From: Streptomyces sp. NBC_01478
Lineage (GTDB): Bacteria > Actinomycetota > Actinomycetes > Streptomycetales > Streptomycetaceae
DNA length: 64,000 nucleotides
Direction: 5' to 3'
NCBI RefSeq assembly: GCF_036227225.1
Contig: NZ_CP109444.1
Span: forward strand, 4,011,501-4,075,500
Positions 51,629 to 59,548 of the stretch are shown here, one piece after another. Numbering within the stretch: position 1 is the first letter of the stretch; every line of letters starts with the position of its first letter. The position numbers were made by a program, and so were the translations under genes. Below the pieces are notes generated by a model. That model was not told the DNA's origin. It searched no databases and saw nothing but the letters and a program-made list of their open reading frames with translations.

Positions 51629-51646
51629 GTTGAAAATGACTGTCAT
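51629..51646 (+). promoter_or_regulatory. Zur-like box overlapping znuA start
   Basis: GTTGAAAATGACTGTCAT has the A/T-rich TGAAAATGA half of Zur boxes and a degenerate second half (TGTCA). It overlaps the ATG at 51645, and the operon encodes Zur itself. Zinc-dependent repression is expected. Confidence 0.5.
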
Positions 51647-52604
51647 GAACGTACGACGACGCCACATATCCGGGATCGCGATAGCCGCGGCCACCACCCT
51701 CGGCCTCGGCACCCTCTCCGCCTGCTCCACCGACACGGCAGCCGCGGCCAACACGGACAAGTTCGACGTCGTCGCGTCGTTCTACCCGCTGCAGTACCTC
51801 GCCGAGCAGATCGGCGGGGACCACGTCCATGTGACCAGCCTGACCAAGCCCGGCCAGGAGCCGCACGACCTGGAGATCAGCGCACGGCAGACCGCCGCGC
51901 TCCAGGAGTCCGACGCGGTGCTCTACCTCAAGAACCTCCAGCCGGCCGTCGACGACGCGGTGAGCCAGTCCGAGCTCAAGACGAAGATCGACGCGGCCTC
52001 CCTGACCACGCTGGAGAAGCACGGCAACGAGGTCGGCGGCCACGCGGCCTCGCACGACACCTCGGAGAACGAGGAACTGGCCGGCCTCGACCCGCACATC
52101 TGGCTCGACCCGGTGCGCTACGCCCAGGTCGCCGAGGGCGTCGGCAAGGCCTTCGAGAAGGCGGACCCGGACAATGCGGCCGACTACAAGACCAACACCG
52201 CGGCCCTGGTCAAGAAGCTGGACGCGCTCGACACCGAGTTCAAGACCGGGCTGGCCGACACCAGGACCAAGGTGTTCATCACCACGCACGCCGCCTTCGG
52301 CTACCTCGCCGAGCGCTACGGCCTCACCGAGGAGGCCATCAACGGCCTCGACCCCGAGTCGGAGCCCAGTGCCGAGCGTGTGAAGGACCTTGAGAAGATG
52401 GCGAAGGCCGACGGCGTCACCACGGTGTTCTACGAGACGCTCGTCAGCGACAAGACCGCGAAGACCATCGCCGCCGACGCGAACCTCAAGACCGACGTCC
52501 TCGACCCCATCGAGGGCATCACCGCCAAGTCCCGCGGCAAGGACTACTTCTCGGTCCAGCAGGCCAACCTCAAGGCCCTGCAGACGGCCCTGGGAAGTAA
52601 ATGA
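51645..52604 (+). CDS. znuA: Zinc ABC transporter substrate-binding lipoprotein
   Basis: 319 residues from ATG 51645; ATG 51636 is also in frame. The signal with lipobox LSAC (IAAATTLGLGTLSACSTDT) marks a lipoprotein. A cluster A-I solute-binding fold is seen: FDVVASFYPLQYLAEQIGGDHVHVTSLTKPGQEPHDLEISARQ gives the first His, HGNEVGGHAASHD is a short His-rich loop, LDPHIWLDPVRYAQ the second His and VFITTHAAFGYLAERYGL the third. It captures Zn2+ outside the membrane. Its stop overlaps the ATPase start. Confidence 0.93.
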   Translation: MNVRRRHISGIAIAAATTLGLGTLSACSTDTAAAANTDKFDVVASFYPLQYLAEQIGGDHVHVTSLTKPGQEPHDLEISARQTAALQESDAVLYLKNLQPAVDDAVSQSELKTKIDAASLTTLEKHGNEVGGHAASHDTSENEELAGLDPHIWLDPVRYAQVAEGVGKAFEKADPDNAADYKTNTAALVKKLDALDTEFKTGLADTRTKVFITTHAAFGYLAERYGLTEEAINGLDPESEPSAERVKDLEKMAKADGVTTVFYETLVSDKTAKTIAADANLKTDVLDPIEGITAKSRGKDYFSVQQANLKALQTALGSK

Positions 52605-53389
52605 CCAGCACGGAGGACGAGTTGATGAGCGACTTGCCGAGCGAGCCCGTCATATCGCTGCGCGGTGTCCGCGCCGAGCTGGGTTCGCGCCCCGTCCTGC
52701 GCGGCATCGACCTCACCGTGCGCCGCGGTGAGGTCGTCGCGCTGCTCGGCGCCAACGGCTCCGGCAAGTCGACCGCGATCCGCACGATCATCGGCCAAGT
52801 CCCCTTGTCCGCGGGCGAGATCGAGCTGTTCGGCACCCCGCGCCGCGCCTTCAAGGACTGGCGGCGCGTGGGCTACGTACCGCAGCGCACGACGGCCGCG
52901 GGCGGGGTGCCCGCCACCGTCACCGAGATCGTCGCCTCCGGCCGCCTCTCCCGCGCCCGCTTCGGCCTGCTGCGCAAGGCGGACCACGACGCCGTACGGC
53001 ACGCCCTGGAGCTGGTCGGCATGGCGGACCGCGCCAAGGACTCGGTCAACGCGCTCTCCGGCGGCCAGCACCAGCGCGTGCTGATCGCCCGCGCGCTCGC
53101 CGCCGAACCCGAACTCCTGATCATGGACGAGCCGATGGCGGGCGTGGACCTGGCCAGCCAGGCGGTCCTGGCGGACACCCTGACCCGCCAAGTCGCCGAA
53201 GGCGCGACGGTGTTGCTCGTCCTGCACGAACTCGGCGCGCTGGAGCCGCTGATCGACCGGGCCGTGGTGCTCCGCGACGGCTGCGTCCAGCACGACGGCC
53301 CGCCGCCGCGCGCGCTGGGCCAGCACGCGCTGCCCGGCCACGACCACGTACACCCGCACCAGCCGCTTCACACAGGACTGCTGAGCTGA
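52601..53389 (+). CDS. znuC: Zinc ABC transporter ATPase
   Basis: 262 residues from ATG 52601 (ATGA overlap); ATG 52625 is possible. Walker A is LLGANGSGKST, signature NALSGGQHQRVLIARAL, Walker B LLIMDEPMAG, and the H-loop Asp-His is VLLVLHELG. The tail HALPGHDHVHPHQPLH is His-rich and may bind zinc. It powers the ZnuB permease encoded directly after. Confidence 0.94.
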   Translation: MTSTEDELMSDLPSEPVISLRGVRAELGSRPVLRGIDLTVRRGEVVALLGANGSGKSTAIRTIIGQVPLSAGEIELFGTPRRAFKDWRRVGYVPQRTTAAGGVPATVTEIVASGRLSRARFGLLRKADHDAVRHALELVGMADRAKDSVNALSGGQHQRVLIARALAAEPELLIMDEPMAGVDLASQAVLADTLTRQVAEGATVLLVLHELGALEPLIDRAVVLRDGCVQHDGPPPRALGQHALPGHDHVHPHQPLHTGLLS

Positions 53390-54291
53390 TGGACATCCTC
53401 GACTACGCCTTCATGCAGCGGGCGCTCATCGCTGCCGTCCTCGTCGGCATCACCGCCCCCGCGATCGGCATCTACCTGGTCCAGCGCCGCCAGCCCCTCA
53501 TGGGCGACGGCATCGGCCACGTGGCGATGACCGGCGTCGGCCTCGGCTTCCTGCTGAACGCCTCCCCCGTGTGGATGGCCACCGCCGTCTCCGCCCTCGG
53601 CTCGGTCCTCATGGAACTGATCCGCTGGTACGGCAAGACCCGCGGCGACATCGCCCTCGCGATGCTCTTCTACGGCGGTATGGCCGGCGGCGTGATGTTC
53701 GTCAACCTCGCGCCGGGCGGCTCGAACGCCAACCTGAGCTCGTACCTCTTCGGCTCGCTCTCGACGGTCTCGCAGTCCGACGTGACGGCGATCGGCATCC
53801 TGGCGGCGTTCGTGATCGTGGTCACCCTGGGGCTACGGCGGCAGCTCTTCGCCGTCAACCACGACGAGGAGTTCGCGCGGGTCACCGGCCTGCCCGTGCG
53901 CGCCCTGAACCTGCTGACGGCGGTCACCGCGGCCGTCACGGTCACCGTCGCGATGCGCGTCGTCGGCCTGATCCTGGTGTCCGCGCTGATGGTGGTGCCG
54001 GTCGCCGCCGCCCAGCAGCTCACCCGCAGCTTCGGGGCGACCCTGGCGATCGCGGGCGTGATCGGCGTGACCGTGACGGTCAGCGGCACCGTCACCTCGT
54101 ACTACCAGGACGTCCCACCCGGCGCGACGATCGTGCTCCTGACGATCGCCGCGTTCATCGCGCTCACCGCGCTGGCGGCTCCGCTGGCCCGGCGCCGGGC
54201 CCGGGCCGCGGCCGCCGCGCGACCCGCCGGGGACCCGGTGGAGTGCGCGATTCCAGCCACACGGGGGGCCGCCGACGAGGTCGGCGTCTGA
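53389..54291 (+). CDS. znuB: Zinc ABC transporter permease
   Basis: 300 residues, its start overlapping the ATPase stop by 1 bp. It is an ABC-3 permease with eight or nine helices: FMQRALIAAVLVGITAPAIGIYLVQRRQPLMGDGIGHVAMTGVGLGFLL is the family start, HDEEFARVTGLPVRALNLLTAVTAAVTVTVAMRVVGLILVSALMVVPVAAAQQL the conserved C-terminal half. It imports zinc with ZnuA and ZnuC. The Ala/Arg-rich tail is probably disordered. zur follows 59 bp downstream. Confidence 0.94.
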   Translation: MDILDYAFMQRALIAAVLVGITAPAIGIYLVQRRQPLMGDGIGHVAMTGVGLGFLLNASPVWMATAVSALGSVLMELIRWYGKTRGDIALAMLFYGGMAGGVMFVNLAPGGSNANLSSYLFGSLSTVSQSDVTAIGILAAFVIVVTLGLRRQLFAVNHDEEFARVTGLPVRALNLLTAVTAAVTVTVAMRVVGLILVSALMVVPVAAAQQLTRSFGATLAIAGVIGVTVTVSGTVTSYYQDVPPGATIVLLTIAAFIALTALAAPLARRRARAAAAARPAGDPVECAIPATRGAADEVGV

Positions 54292-54350
54292 CCATGCACA
54301 GTCCGGGCTGGCACAATGGCTCGGCAAAGTGCAGACGTGAGGAGACAACG

Positions 54351-54761
54351 GTGACGACGGCCGGCCCGCCCGTAAAGGGACGATCCACCCGCCAGCGTGC
54401 CGCCGTGTCGGCGGCGCTCAACGAGGTCGACGAGTTCCGCAGCGCCCAGGAACTCCACGACATGCTCAAGCACAAGGGTGACTCGGTCGGCCTGACCACG
54501 GTCTACCGCACACTCCAGAACCTCGCCGACGCCGGCGAGGTCGACGTCCTGCGCACGGACGAGGGCGAGTCCGTCTACCGCCGCTGCTCCACGGGCGACC
54601 ATCACCACCACCTCGTGTGCCGCGTCTGCGGCAAGGCGGTGGAGGTGGAGGGACCCGCGGTGGAGAAGTGGGCGGAGGCGATCGCGGCGGAGCACGGGTA
54701 TGTGAACGTGGCTCACACGGTGGAGATCTTCGGGACCTGTGCGGAGTGCGCCGCGGGTTGA
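54351..54761 (+). CDS. zur: Zinc uptake regulator (Fur family)
   Basis: 136 residues from GTG 54351 with GAGGAGAC ahead. The winged HTH is STRQRAAVSAALNEVDEFRSAQELHDMLKHKGDSVGLTTVYRTLQNLADAGEVDVL. Metal motifs are GDHHHHLVCRVCGKAVEVEG, with HHHH and CxxC, and a closing CAEC. The order znuA-C-B-zur suits Zur-Zn repression of its own operon through the box at 51629. Confidence 0.95.
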   Translation: MTTAGPPVKGRSTRQRAAVSAALNEVDEFRSAQELHDMLKHKGDSVGLTTVYRTLQNLADAGEVDVLRTDEGESVYRRCSTGDHHHHLVCRVCGKAVEVEGPAVEKWAEAIAAEHGYVNVAHTVEIFGTCAECAAG

Positions 54762-54796
54762 GCGGTTGTTGTGCGGGGGTGTTGGTGTGGGCGTCT

Positions 54797-54816
54797 CTGG
54801 GGGCTGCCGCCCCCAG
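54797..54816. terminator. Terminator between zur and uppS
   Basis: CTGGGGGC and GCCCCCAG close a TGCC loop, 35 bp after the zur stop and between convergent genes. Confidence 0.7.
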
Positions 54817-54819
54817 GCC

Positions 54820-54866
54820 CCCGCTTCGGCCCCGAAAGGGCCTCGTCCTCAAACGCCGGACGGGCT
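54820..54866. repeat. Streptomyces intergenic repeat, inverted copy
   Basis: GGCCTCGTCCTCAAACGCCG then GACGGGC, complementary to the element at 50058-50085 apart from a few bases. It touches the uppS stop. Confidence 0.6.
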
Positions 54867-55710
54867 AAAGAGAACCGCCCCGCATGTCCTTCTCCATCTC
54901 CAGGAGCTTCTCGTTGGGGACCGCGCCGCCGAACCGCCGGTCCCGCTGGGCGAATTCGACGCAGGCGCGCCAGAGGTCGCGGCGGTCGAAGTCCGGCCAC
55001 AGGACGTCCTGGAAGACCATCTCGGCGTAAGCGCTCTGCCAGATCAGGTAGTTGGAGGTGCGCTGCTCGCCGCTGGGGCGGAGGAACAGATCGACCTCGG
55101 GCATGTCCGGGTAGTACATGTACTTGGCGAAGGTCTTCTCGTCGACCTTGGCCGGGTCGAGCCGACCCGCCTGCACATCCTCGGCCAACGCCTTTGCCGC
55201 GTCGGCGATTTCGGCCCGTCCGCCGTAGTTCATGCAGAAGTACAGGGTGAGCGCGTCGTTGTCCTTGGTCTGCTCCTGCGCGACCTGCAACTCCTTGGCC
55301 ACCGACCGCCACAGCTTGGGCATACGGCCCACCCACCGCACCCGGATGCCGAGTTCGTCGAGGGTGTCACGTGTCTTGCGGATGAAGTCGCGGTTGAAGT
55401 TCATGAGGAAGCGCACCTCGTCGGGCGACCGCTTCCAGTTCTCGGTGGAGAAGGCGTACAGCGAGATCGCGCCGACGCCCATCTCGACGCCGCCCTGCAA
55501 CACGTCCAACACCCGCTCGGCGCCGACCTTGTGGCCCTCGGTGCGCGGCAGCCCGCGCTCCTTCGCCCACCGGCCGTTGCCGTCCATGACGATCGCCACG
55601 TGCTTCGGGATCAGCTCACCGGGCAGCTTCGGCGCACGGGCCCCGGAAGGGTGCGGCTCCGGCGTCTTGTACTCGCGCCGCTGGCGCCCCAGAATCCCGC
55701 GTACGACCAT
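54865..55710 (-). CDS. uppS: Isoprenyl transferase (undecaprenyl diphosphate synthase)
   Basis: 281 residues. The cis-prenyltransferase motifs are complete: HVAIVMDGNGRWAKERGLPRTEGHKVG (catalytic Asp), SLYAFSTENWKRSPDEV, NYGGRAEIADA and DLFLRPSGEQRTSNYLIWQSAYAEMVF. It makes the long-chain polyprenyl diphosphate carrier for peptidoglycan and wall polymers. recO lies 37 bp upstream on the same strand; the two may be co-transcribed. Confidence 0.96.
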   Translation of the reverse strand: MVVRGILGRQRREYKTPEPHPSGARAPKLPGELIPKHVAIVMDGNGRWAKERGLPRTEGHKVGAERVLDVLQGGVEMGVGAISLYAFSTENWKRSPDEVRFLMNFNRDFIRKTRDTLDELGIRVRWVGRMPKLWRSVAKELQVAQEQTKDNDALTLYFCMNYGGRAEIADAAKALAEDVQAGRLDPAKVDEKTFAKYMYYPDMPEVDLFLRPSGEQRTSNYLIWQSAYAEMVFQDVLWPDFDRRDLWRACVEFAQRDRRFGGAVPNEKLLEMEKDMRGGSL

Positions 55711-55747
55711 GACGTTCTCGTTTCCTCTGTTCTCTGAACCTCGGTGC

Positions 55748-56497
55748 TTACGACTTCTCTACGTACCGCAGCGAGCGGAGCCCGCGTTCCAGATGCCAGT
55801 GCAGATAGGCGGAGACCAGCCCGCTGCCCTCCCGCACATGCCGCGCCTCGCACGCGTCCGCCGTCTCCCAGTCTCCCGTAAGCAGCGCACCGAGCAGATC
55901 CAGGGCCTGCGGTGAGGGTACGACGCTCCCGGCCACCCGGCAGTCGGCGCAGACGACCCCGCCCGACGCCACGGAGAAGAACCGGTTGGGCCCCGGCATC
56001 CCACACTTCGCACAGTCCCCGAAGCTCGGGGCGTACCCGTTGACGGCGAGCGACCGCAGCAGGAAGGCGTCGAGAATCAGATGCGGCGCGTGCTCCCCGC
56101 CGGCCAGCGTCCGCAGCCCGCCCACCAGCAGCAGATACTGCTGTACGGCGGGCTCGCCCTCGTGATCGGTGAACCGCTCGGCGGTCTCCAGCATGGCCGT
56201 ACCGGCGGTGTACCGCGCGTAGTCGGCGACGATCCCGCCACCGTACGGAGCGATGGTCTCACTCTGGGTGCACAACGGCAGCCCGCGGCCGATCAGTTCG
56301 CTCCCCCGCGCGAAGAACTGCACGTCCACATGGGAGAAGGGTTCGAGCCGGGCGCCGAACTTCGACTTGGTCCGCCGCACCCCGCGCGCCACCGCGCGTA
56401 CCCGCCCGTGACCCCGCGTGAGCAGCGTGATGATCCGGTCCGCCTCACCCAGCTTCTGGGTGCGCAGCACGATGCCGTCGTCGCGGAACAGACTCAT
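55748..56497 (-). CDS. recO: DNA repair protein RecO
   Basis: 249 residues from ATG 56497; ATG 56506 is also in frame. The N-terminal OB fold begins LFRDDGIVLRTQKLGEADRIITLLTRGHGRVRAVARGVRRTKSKFGARLEPF. The C-terminal helical domain carries a zinc site (CAKCG, then CADCR). RecO loads RecA with RecR on SSB-coated single-strand DNA. It is probably in an operon with uppS, a common order in actinomycetes. Confidence 0.95.
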   Translation of the reverse strand: MSLFRDDGIVLRTQKLGEADRIITLLTRGHGRVRAVARGVRRTKSKFGARLEPFSHVDVQFFARGSELIGRGLPLCTQSETIAPYGGGIVADYARYTAGTAMLETAERFTDHEGEPAVQQYLLLVGGLRTLAGGEHAPHLILDAFLLRSLAVNGYAPSFGDCAKCGMPGPNRFFSVASGGVVCADCRVAGSVVPSPQALDLLGALLTGDWETADACEARHVREGSGLVSAYLHWHLERGLRSLRYVEKS

Positions 56498-56554
56498 GGG
56501 GCCCATTGTCCCCCACGGCCCAGTGGCCCTACGCCGTTCCGCGGCACCGGCGCC

Positions 56555-56782
56555 TCAAGACACCTCGCCGCGGCTGCGGGCGTTCGCGTACGCGGTCGCC
56601 GCGCTCAGCCGCTCGGCCGGGGTCGCGTCCCGCACGGCGGCCGGCTCGACGTCCCACTCCCGTCCGCCGCCGTACGGGCGCAGTTGAACATAAGGCCCCT
56701 CATGCCCCATGACGATGCCGACTCTCCCCGTGCAGGTGTCCATGGCGACCGATCCGACCGGCGGTTTCATCGGCGGCTCCAT
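56555..56782 (-). CDS. Conserved small hypothetical protein
   Basis: 75 residues from ATG 56782, with GAGGAGAG ahead. MEPPMKPPVGSVAMDTCTGRVGIVMGHEGPYVQLRPYGGGREWDVEPAAVRDAT is a compact beta-rich (SH3-like or KOW-like) domain, followed by a short helix. Small proteins of this form are common in Streptomyces, but I know no function. It lies 57 bp upstream of recO on the same strand. Confidence 0.72.
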   Translation of the reverse strand: MEPPMKPPVGSVAMDTCTGRVGIVMGHEGPYVQLRPYGGGREWDVEPAAVRDATPAERLSAATAYANARSRGEVS

Positions 56783-56965
56783 CGCTCTCCTCGCACCCGA
56801 ATCCGCAATTCCATCAAGGTGTCCTTCGCCTCCGAGCAGTGTGCCCACACCTGGCTCCCCTCCCTTTTCGAGTTTCACGCTTCTTAACTCGAGGGAGCCC
56901 CCGCACCCCTACACTCGGCAGGAGTCTGTCGACCACAAGTGCGGTGCGGACCAGGGAGGTTGGCC

Positions 56966-57106
56966 ATGGCCAACGGTTCACGGCAGACGGCTTGGAAGGT
57001 CGGCGAAGTCGAGCCGGGACGGCGGCGGCACGTTTATCGGCCGGTTCGAACAGGCCATTCGGAAAACGTCGGAGCGAGGAGACGCAAGGAGATCAGAGCG
57101 GATTGA
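56966..57106 (+). CDS. Possible 46-residue basic protein
   Basis: ATG 56966 follows CAGGGAGG with 6-nt spacing, a very good ribosome site. The product starts MANGSRQTAWKVGEVEPG and ends GARRRKEIRAD; it is rich in Arg, His and Lys. Its 3' end overlaps the convergent VOC gene by 14 bp. Upstream 56783-56965 has no other gene. Conservation would be needed to be sure. Confidence 0.4.
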   Translation: MANGSRQTAWKVGEVEPGRRRHVYRPVRTGHSENVGARRRKEIRAD

Positions 57107-57473
57107 TACGGGCCTTGAGCAAACAGAACTCATTGCCTTCGGGGTCGGCGAGAACATGCCACTGTTCTTCCCCGGTCTGACCGATGTCGGCGAAGCGCGC
57201 GCCCAGCTTCAGCAGGCGTTCGAGCTCGGCGGCCTGATCACGGTCGGTGGGGTTGAGGTCGATGTGCAGCCGGGACTTCCCCGGTTCCGGCTCGTCCCGG
57301 CGGCTGAAGAAGATCGTCGGATGCGGGCCACCGAACCCTTCGGGCGTCCCGATCTCCGCCCACTGGCCCTCCTCGCTCTCCAGCAGGACGAAGCCGAGAA
57401 CCTCGCACCAGAACCGCGCCAGCGCCTCGGGGTCCCGACAACCGAGCACGAGCTCACCGATACGACACGCCAC
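57093..57473 (-). CDS. VOC-family (glyoxalase/bleomycin-resistance fold) protein
   Basis: 126 residues. RIGELVLGCRDPEALARFWCEVLGFVLLES is the typical start. The middle strand SRLHIDLNPTDRDQAAELERLLKLGAR and the end WHVLADPEGNEFCLL (metal-site Glu region) match the glyoxalase-like actinobacterial VOC group. It may bind or modify a small molecule; the metal-ligand set looks partial. It is monocistronic. Confidence 0.88.
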   Translation of the reverse strand: MACRIGELVLGCRDPEALARFWCEVLGFVLLESEEGQWAEIGTPEGFGGPHPTIFFSRRDEPEPGKSRLHIDLNPTDRDQAAELERLLKLGARFADIGQTGEEQWHVLADPEGNEFCLLKARINPL

Positions 57474-57544
57474 AACAGCCTCCTAGCTGTGAAAAGAACC
57501 TGGTGAACGTACCGGAGGAGTTGAGCGTGGGCGAGGGGTTTTCG

Positions 57545-58219
57545 CTACCTCACAGAGACCAGCCCCGCCTCATAGGCCAGGATCACCAATTGGACCCGGT
57601 CCCTCGCGTCCAGCTTGGTGAAGAGGCGGGTCAGATAGGTCTTCGCCGTGGCCACGCTGATGCACAGCTCGGCCGCGATCTCCGTGTTGGACAGCCCCGA
57701 GCCGACCAGCGTGAGCACTTCGCGTTCCCGCTCCGTGATGCGCGTCAACTCCCGTCGGTCCCGGGCCGGTTCGGGGCGGGACGACGCGAAGTCGCGGATC
57801 AGGCGCCGGGTCACGCTCGGGGCGATCAGGGCGTCCCCGGCGGCCACCACCCGTACCGCGCCGATGATGTCGTCCAGGGCCATGTCCTTGACCAGGAACC
57901 CGGACGCGCCCGCGCGCAACGCGCCGTAGACGTGATCGTCGTCGTCGAAGGTCGTGAGGACGAGCACCCGCGCCGACGCCGCACCCGCCGACGGACTCCC
58001 GGTGATCCTGCGCGTGGCCTCGATGCCGTCCGTCCCGGGCATGCGGATGTCCATCACCACAACGTCCGGGGCGAGTTCGGCGGTCAGCCGTACCGCCTCG
58101 GCCCCGGTGCCCGCCTCCCCGACGACCTCCATGTCGTCGATGTCGGCCATCACCATCCGCAGCGCCGTACGGATGAGTTGCTGGTCGTCGGCGAGGAGCA
58201 CGCGGACGGGCCCGCTCAT
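57545..58219 (-). CDS. LuxR/NarL-family response regulator
   Basis: 224 residues from ATG 58219. The receiver reads VRVLLADDQQLIRTALRMVM (acidic DD), DVVVMDIRMPGTDGIEATRR (phospho-Asp), and FLVKDMALDDI (Lys). The LuxR HTH is ITEREREVLTLVGSGLSNTEIAAELCISVATAKTYLTRLFTKLDARDRVQLVILAYEAGLV. It starts within the kinase stop codon (4-bp overlap). The divergent ABC exporter is the likely target. Confidence 0.94.
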   Translation of the reverse strand: MSGPVRVLLADDQQLIRTALRMVMADIDDMEVVGEAGTGAEAVRLTAELAPDVVVMDIRMPGTDGIEATRRITGSPSAGAASARVLVLTTFDDDDHVYGALRAGASGFLVKDMALDDIIGAVRVVAAGDALIAPSVTRRLIRDFASSRPEPARDRRELTRITEREREVLTLVGSGLSNTEIAAELCISVATAKTYLTRLFTKLDARDRVQLVILAYEAGLVSVR

Positions 58220-59415
58220 CGGGCGACCACCGTCGGTACCGGCAGCCGCGCCGCGACCCGGAAGCCGCCCTCGGGACGCGGTGCCGCCGTGAACTCCCCG
58301 TGCAGCAGGGCGACTCGCTCCCGCATGCCGGCCAGCCCGAACCCGGTGTCGGTCACCGTGCCATGACCGCGTCCGTCGTCGGTGACCTCCAGGGCGAGTT
58401 CGTCGTCGCGGTAGTCGAGGGTGACCCGGCACGCGCGTGTCCCCGCGTGCCGTACGACGTTGGTGACGGACTCCTGGACGATGCGGAACGCCGACAGGTC
58501 GATGTCGGGCGGGAGTTGACGCGGCTCACCGCGCCGCCGCACCTCGACCCGTACCCCGGCCGCCGTGGACGTCGCGGCGAGCCGGTCGATGTCACCGAGC
58601 CCGGCGGACAGGACAGGCGTCTCGTCGGCGGCCCGCAGCGCGACGAGCATGCGGCGCAGCCCGGCGAGCGTCTCCCGGCCCTCGTGCTCGACCGCCCGCA
58701 TCGCCTCCCGCGCGGCCTCCGGCTGGGTCGTGGTGACCCGGGCCGCCGCGCCCGCCTGGAGGGCGATGATACCGATGCTGTGGGCCACGGTGTCGTGCAT
58801 CTCCCGTGCGATACGCAGCCGTTCGGCGGTGACGACCTGTGTCGCGGTCCGGGTGGCGAGCCGCTCGGTGTAGGCGCGGCTCTGCCGGACGGAGTTGCCG
58901 ATCAGCCAGGCGACGACGGCCGAGAGGGCGAGCGCCGACCAACTCTGCCAGTCGCCCCGGCCGGTGTCGTAGAGGGAGAGGAGGCGGCGGCCGAGGCCGG
59001 TCCGGGTGAGTTGGTAGACGGGCAGGACCGCGATCGCGAGGGCGAGAGCGGTGAGGCTGCGGTGGCGGGCGGCACTCGCGGCGATCCAGCCCACGGCGAT
59101 GTCGATCGCCGCGTAGTGGATCAGGCCCAGGGTCAGCCCGTTCAGGCCGAGCGTCACCACGTACGTCCCCGCCAGCAGCAGCCCGAGCCCCGCGAGCGGA
59201 CGACGGCGCAACAGCACGCACCCGGCCGGGGCGAGGACACTGCCCGACGCGATGAGCACCCAGCCGTCGGACGTGGGCGGGAAGGGGTCGGTCGGCATGT
59301 AGGGGAGGTGGAAGAAGGCGCGGATCGCGAACAGCGTGCCGTAGATCCAGGGCACGCCCGTCCAGGCGCCCGGCGGCACGCGCTTGAGCGGGGGCAGCGG
59401 CGGGGTGACGGGCAT
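58216..59415 (-). CDS. Sensor histidine kinase (HisKA_3)
   Basis: 399 residues from ATG 59415. Several hydrophobic segments lie between residues ~20 and 180 (VPWIYGTLFAIRAFF, LAGLGLLLAGTYVVTLGLN, ALALSAVVAWLIGNSV). The phospho-His is in RLRIAREMHDTVAHSIGIIALQAGAA, the N-box in RIVQESVTNVVRHAG, and G-boxes in VTDDGRGHG and GFGLAGMRERV. This is the DesK-like class often paired with ABC exporters. The ABC transporter genes lie divergently 133 bp away. Confidence 0.94.
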   Translation of the reverse strand: MPVTPPLPPLKRVPPGAWTGVPWIYGTLFAIRAFFHLPYMPTDPFPPTSDGWVLIASGSVLAPAGCVLLRRRPLAGLGLLLAGTYVVTLGLNGLTLGLIHYAAIDIAVGWIAASAARHRSLTALALAIAVLPVYQLTRTGLGRRLLSLYDTGRGDWQSWSALALSAVVAWLIGNSVRQSRAYTERLATRTATQVVTAERLRIAREMHDTVAHSIGIIALQAGAAARVTTTQPEAAREAMRAVEHEGRETLAGLRRMLVALRAADETPVLSAGLGDIDRLAATSTAAGVRVEVRRRGEPRQLPPDIDLSAFRIVQESVTNVVRHAGTRACRVTLDYRDDELALEVTDDGRGHGTVTDTGFGLAGMRERVALLHGEFTAAPRPEGGFRVAARLPVPTVVAR

Positions 59416-59481
59416 ACCGCGATCGTAGGAGCACGGGGCGGGTGCGGTCATCGGCCCGGAGACGTACGACCTGGGTCGACA

Positions 59482-59502
59482 CCGACACCGTAGAAGTGTC
59501 GG
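59482..59502. promoter_or_regulatory. CCGACAC-N7-GTGTCGG inverted repeat
   Basis: Perfect 7-bp arms with a 7-bp spacer, between the histidine kinase and the ABC transporter genes, 46 nt before the ATPase start. A likely response-regulator site, or part of the promoter. Confidence 0.5.
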
Positions 59503-59548
59503 CGCCGGGCCGATGCCGGGGACCGGTCGCCCGCGCGACCGTGGTCCG

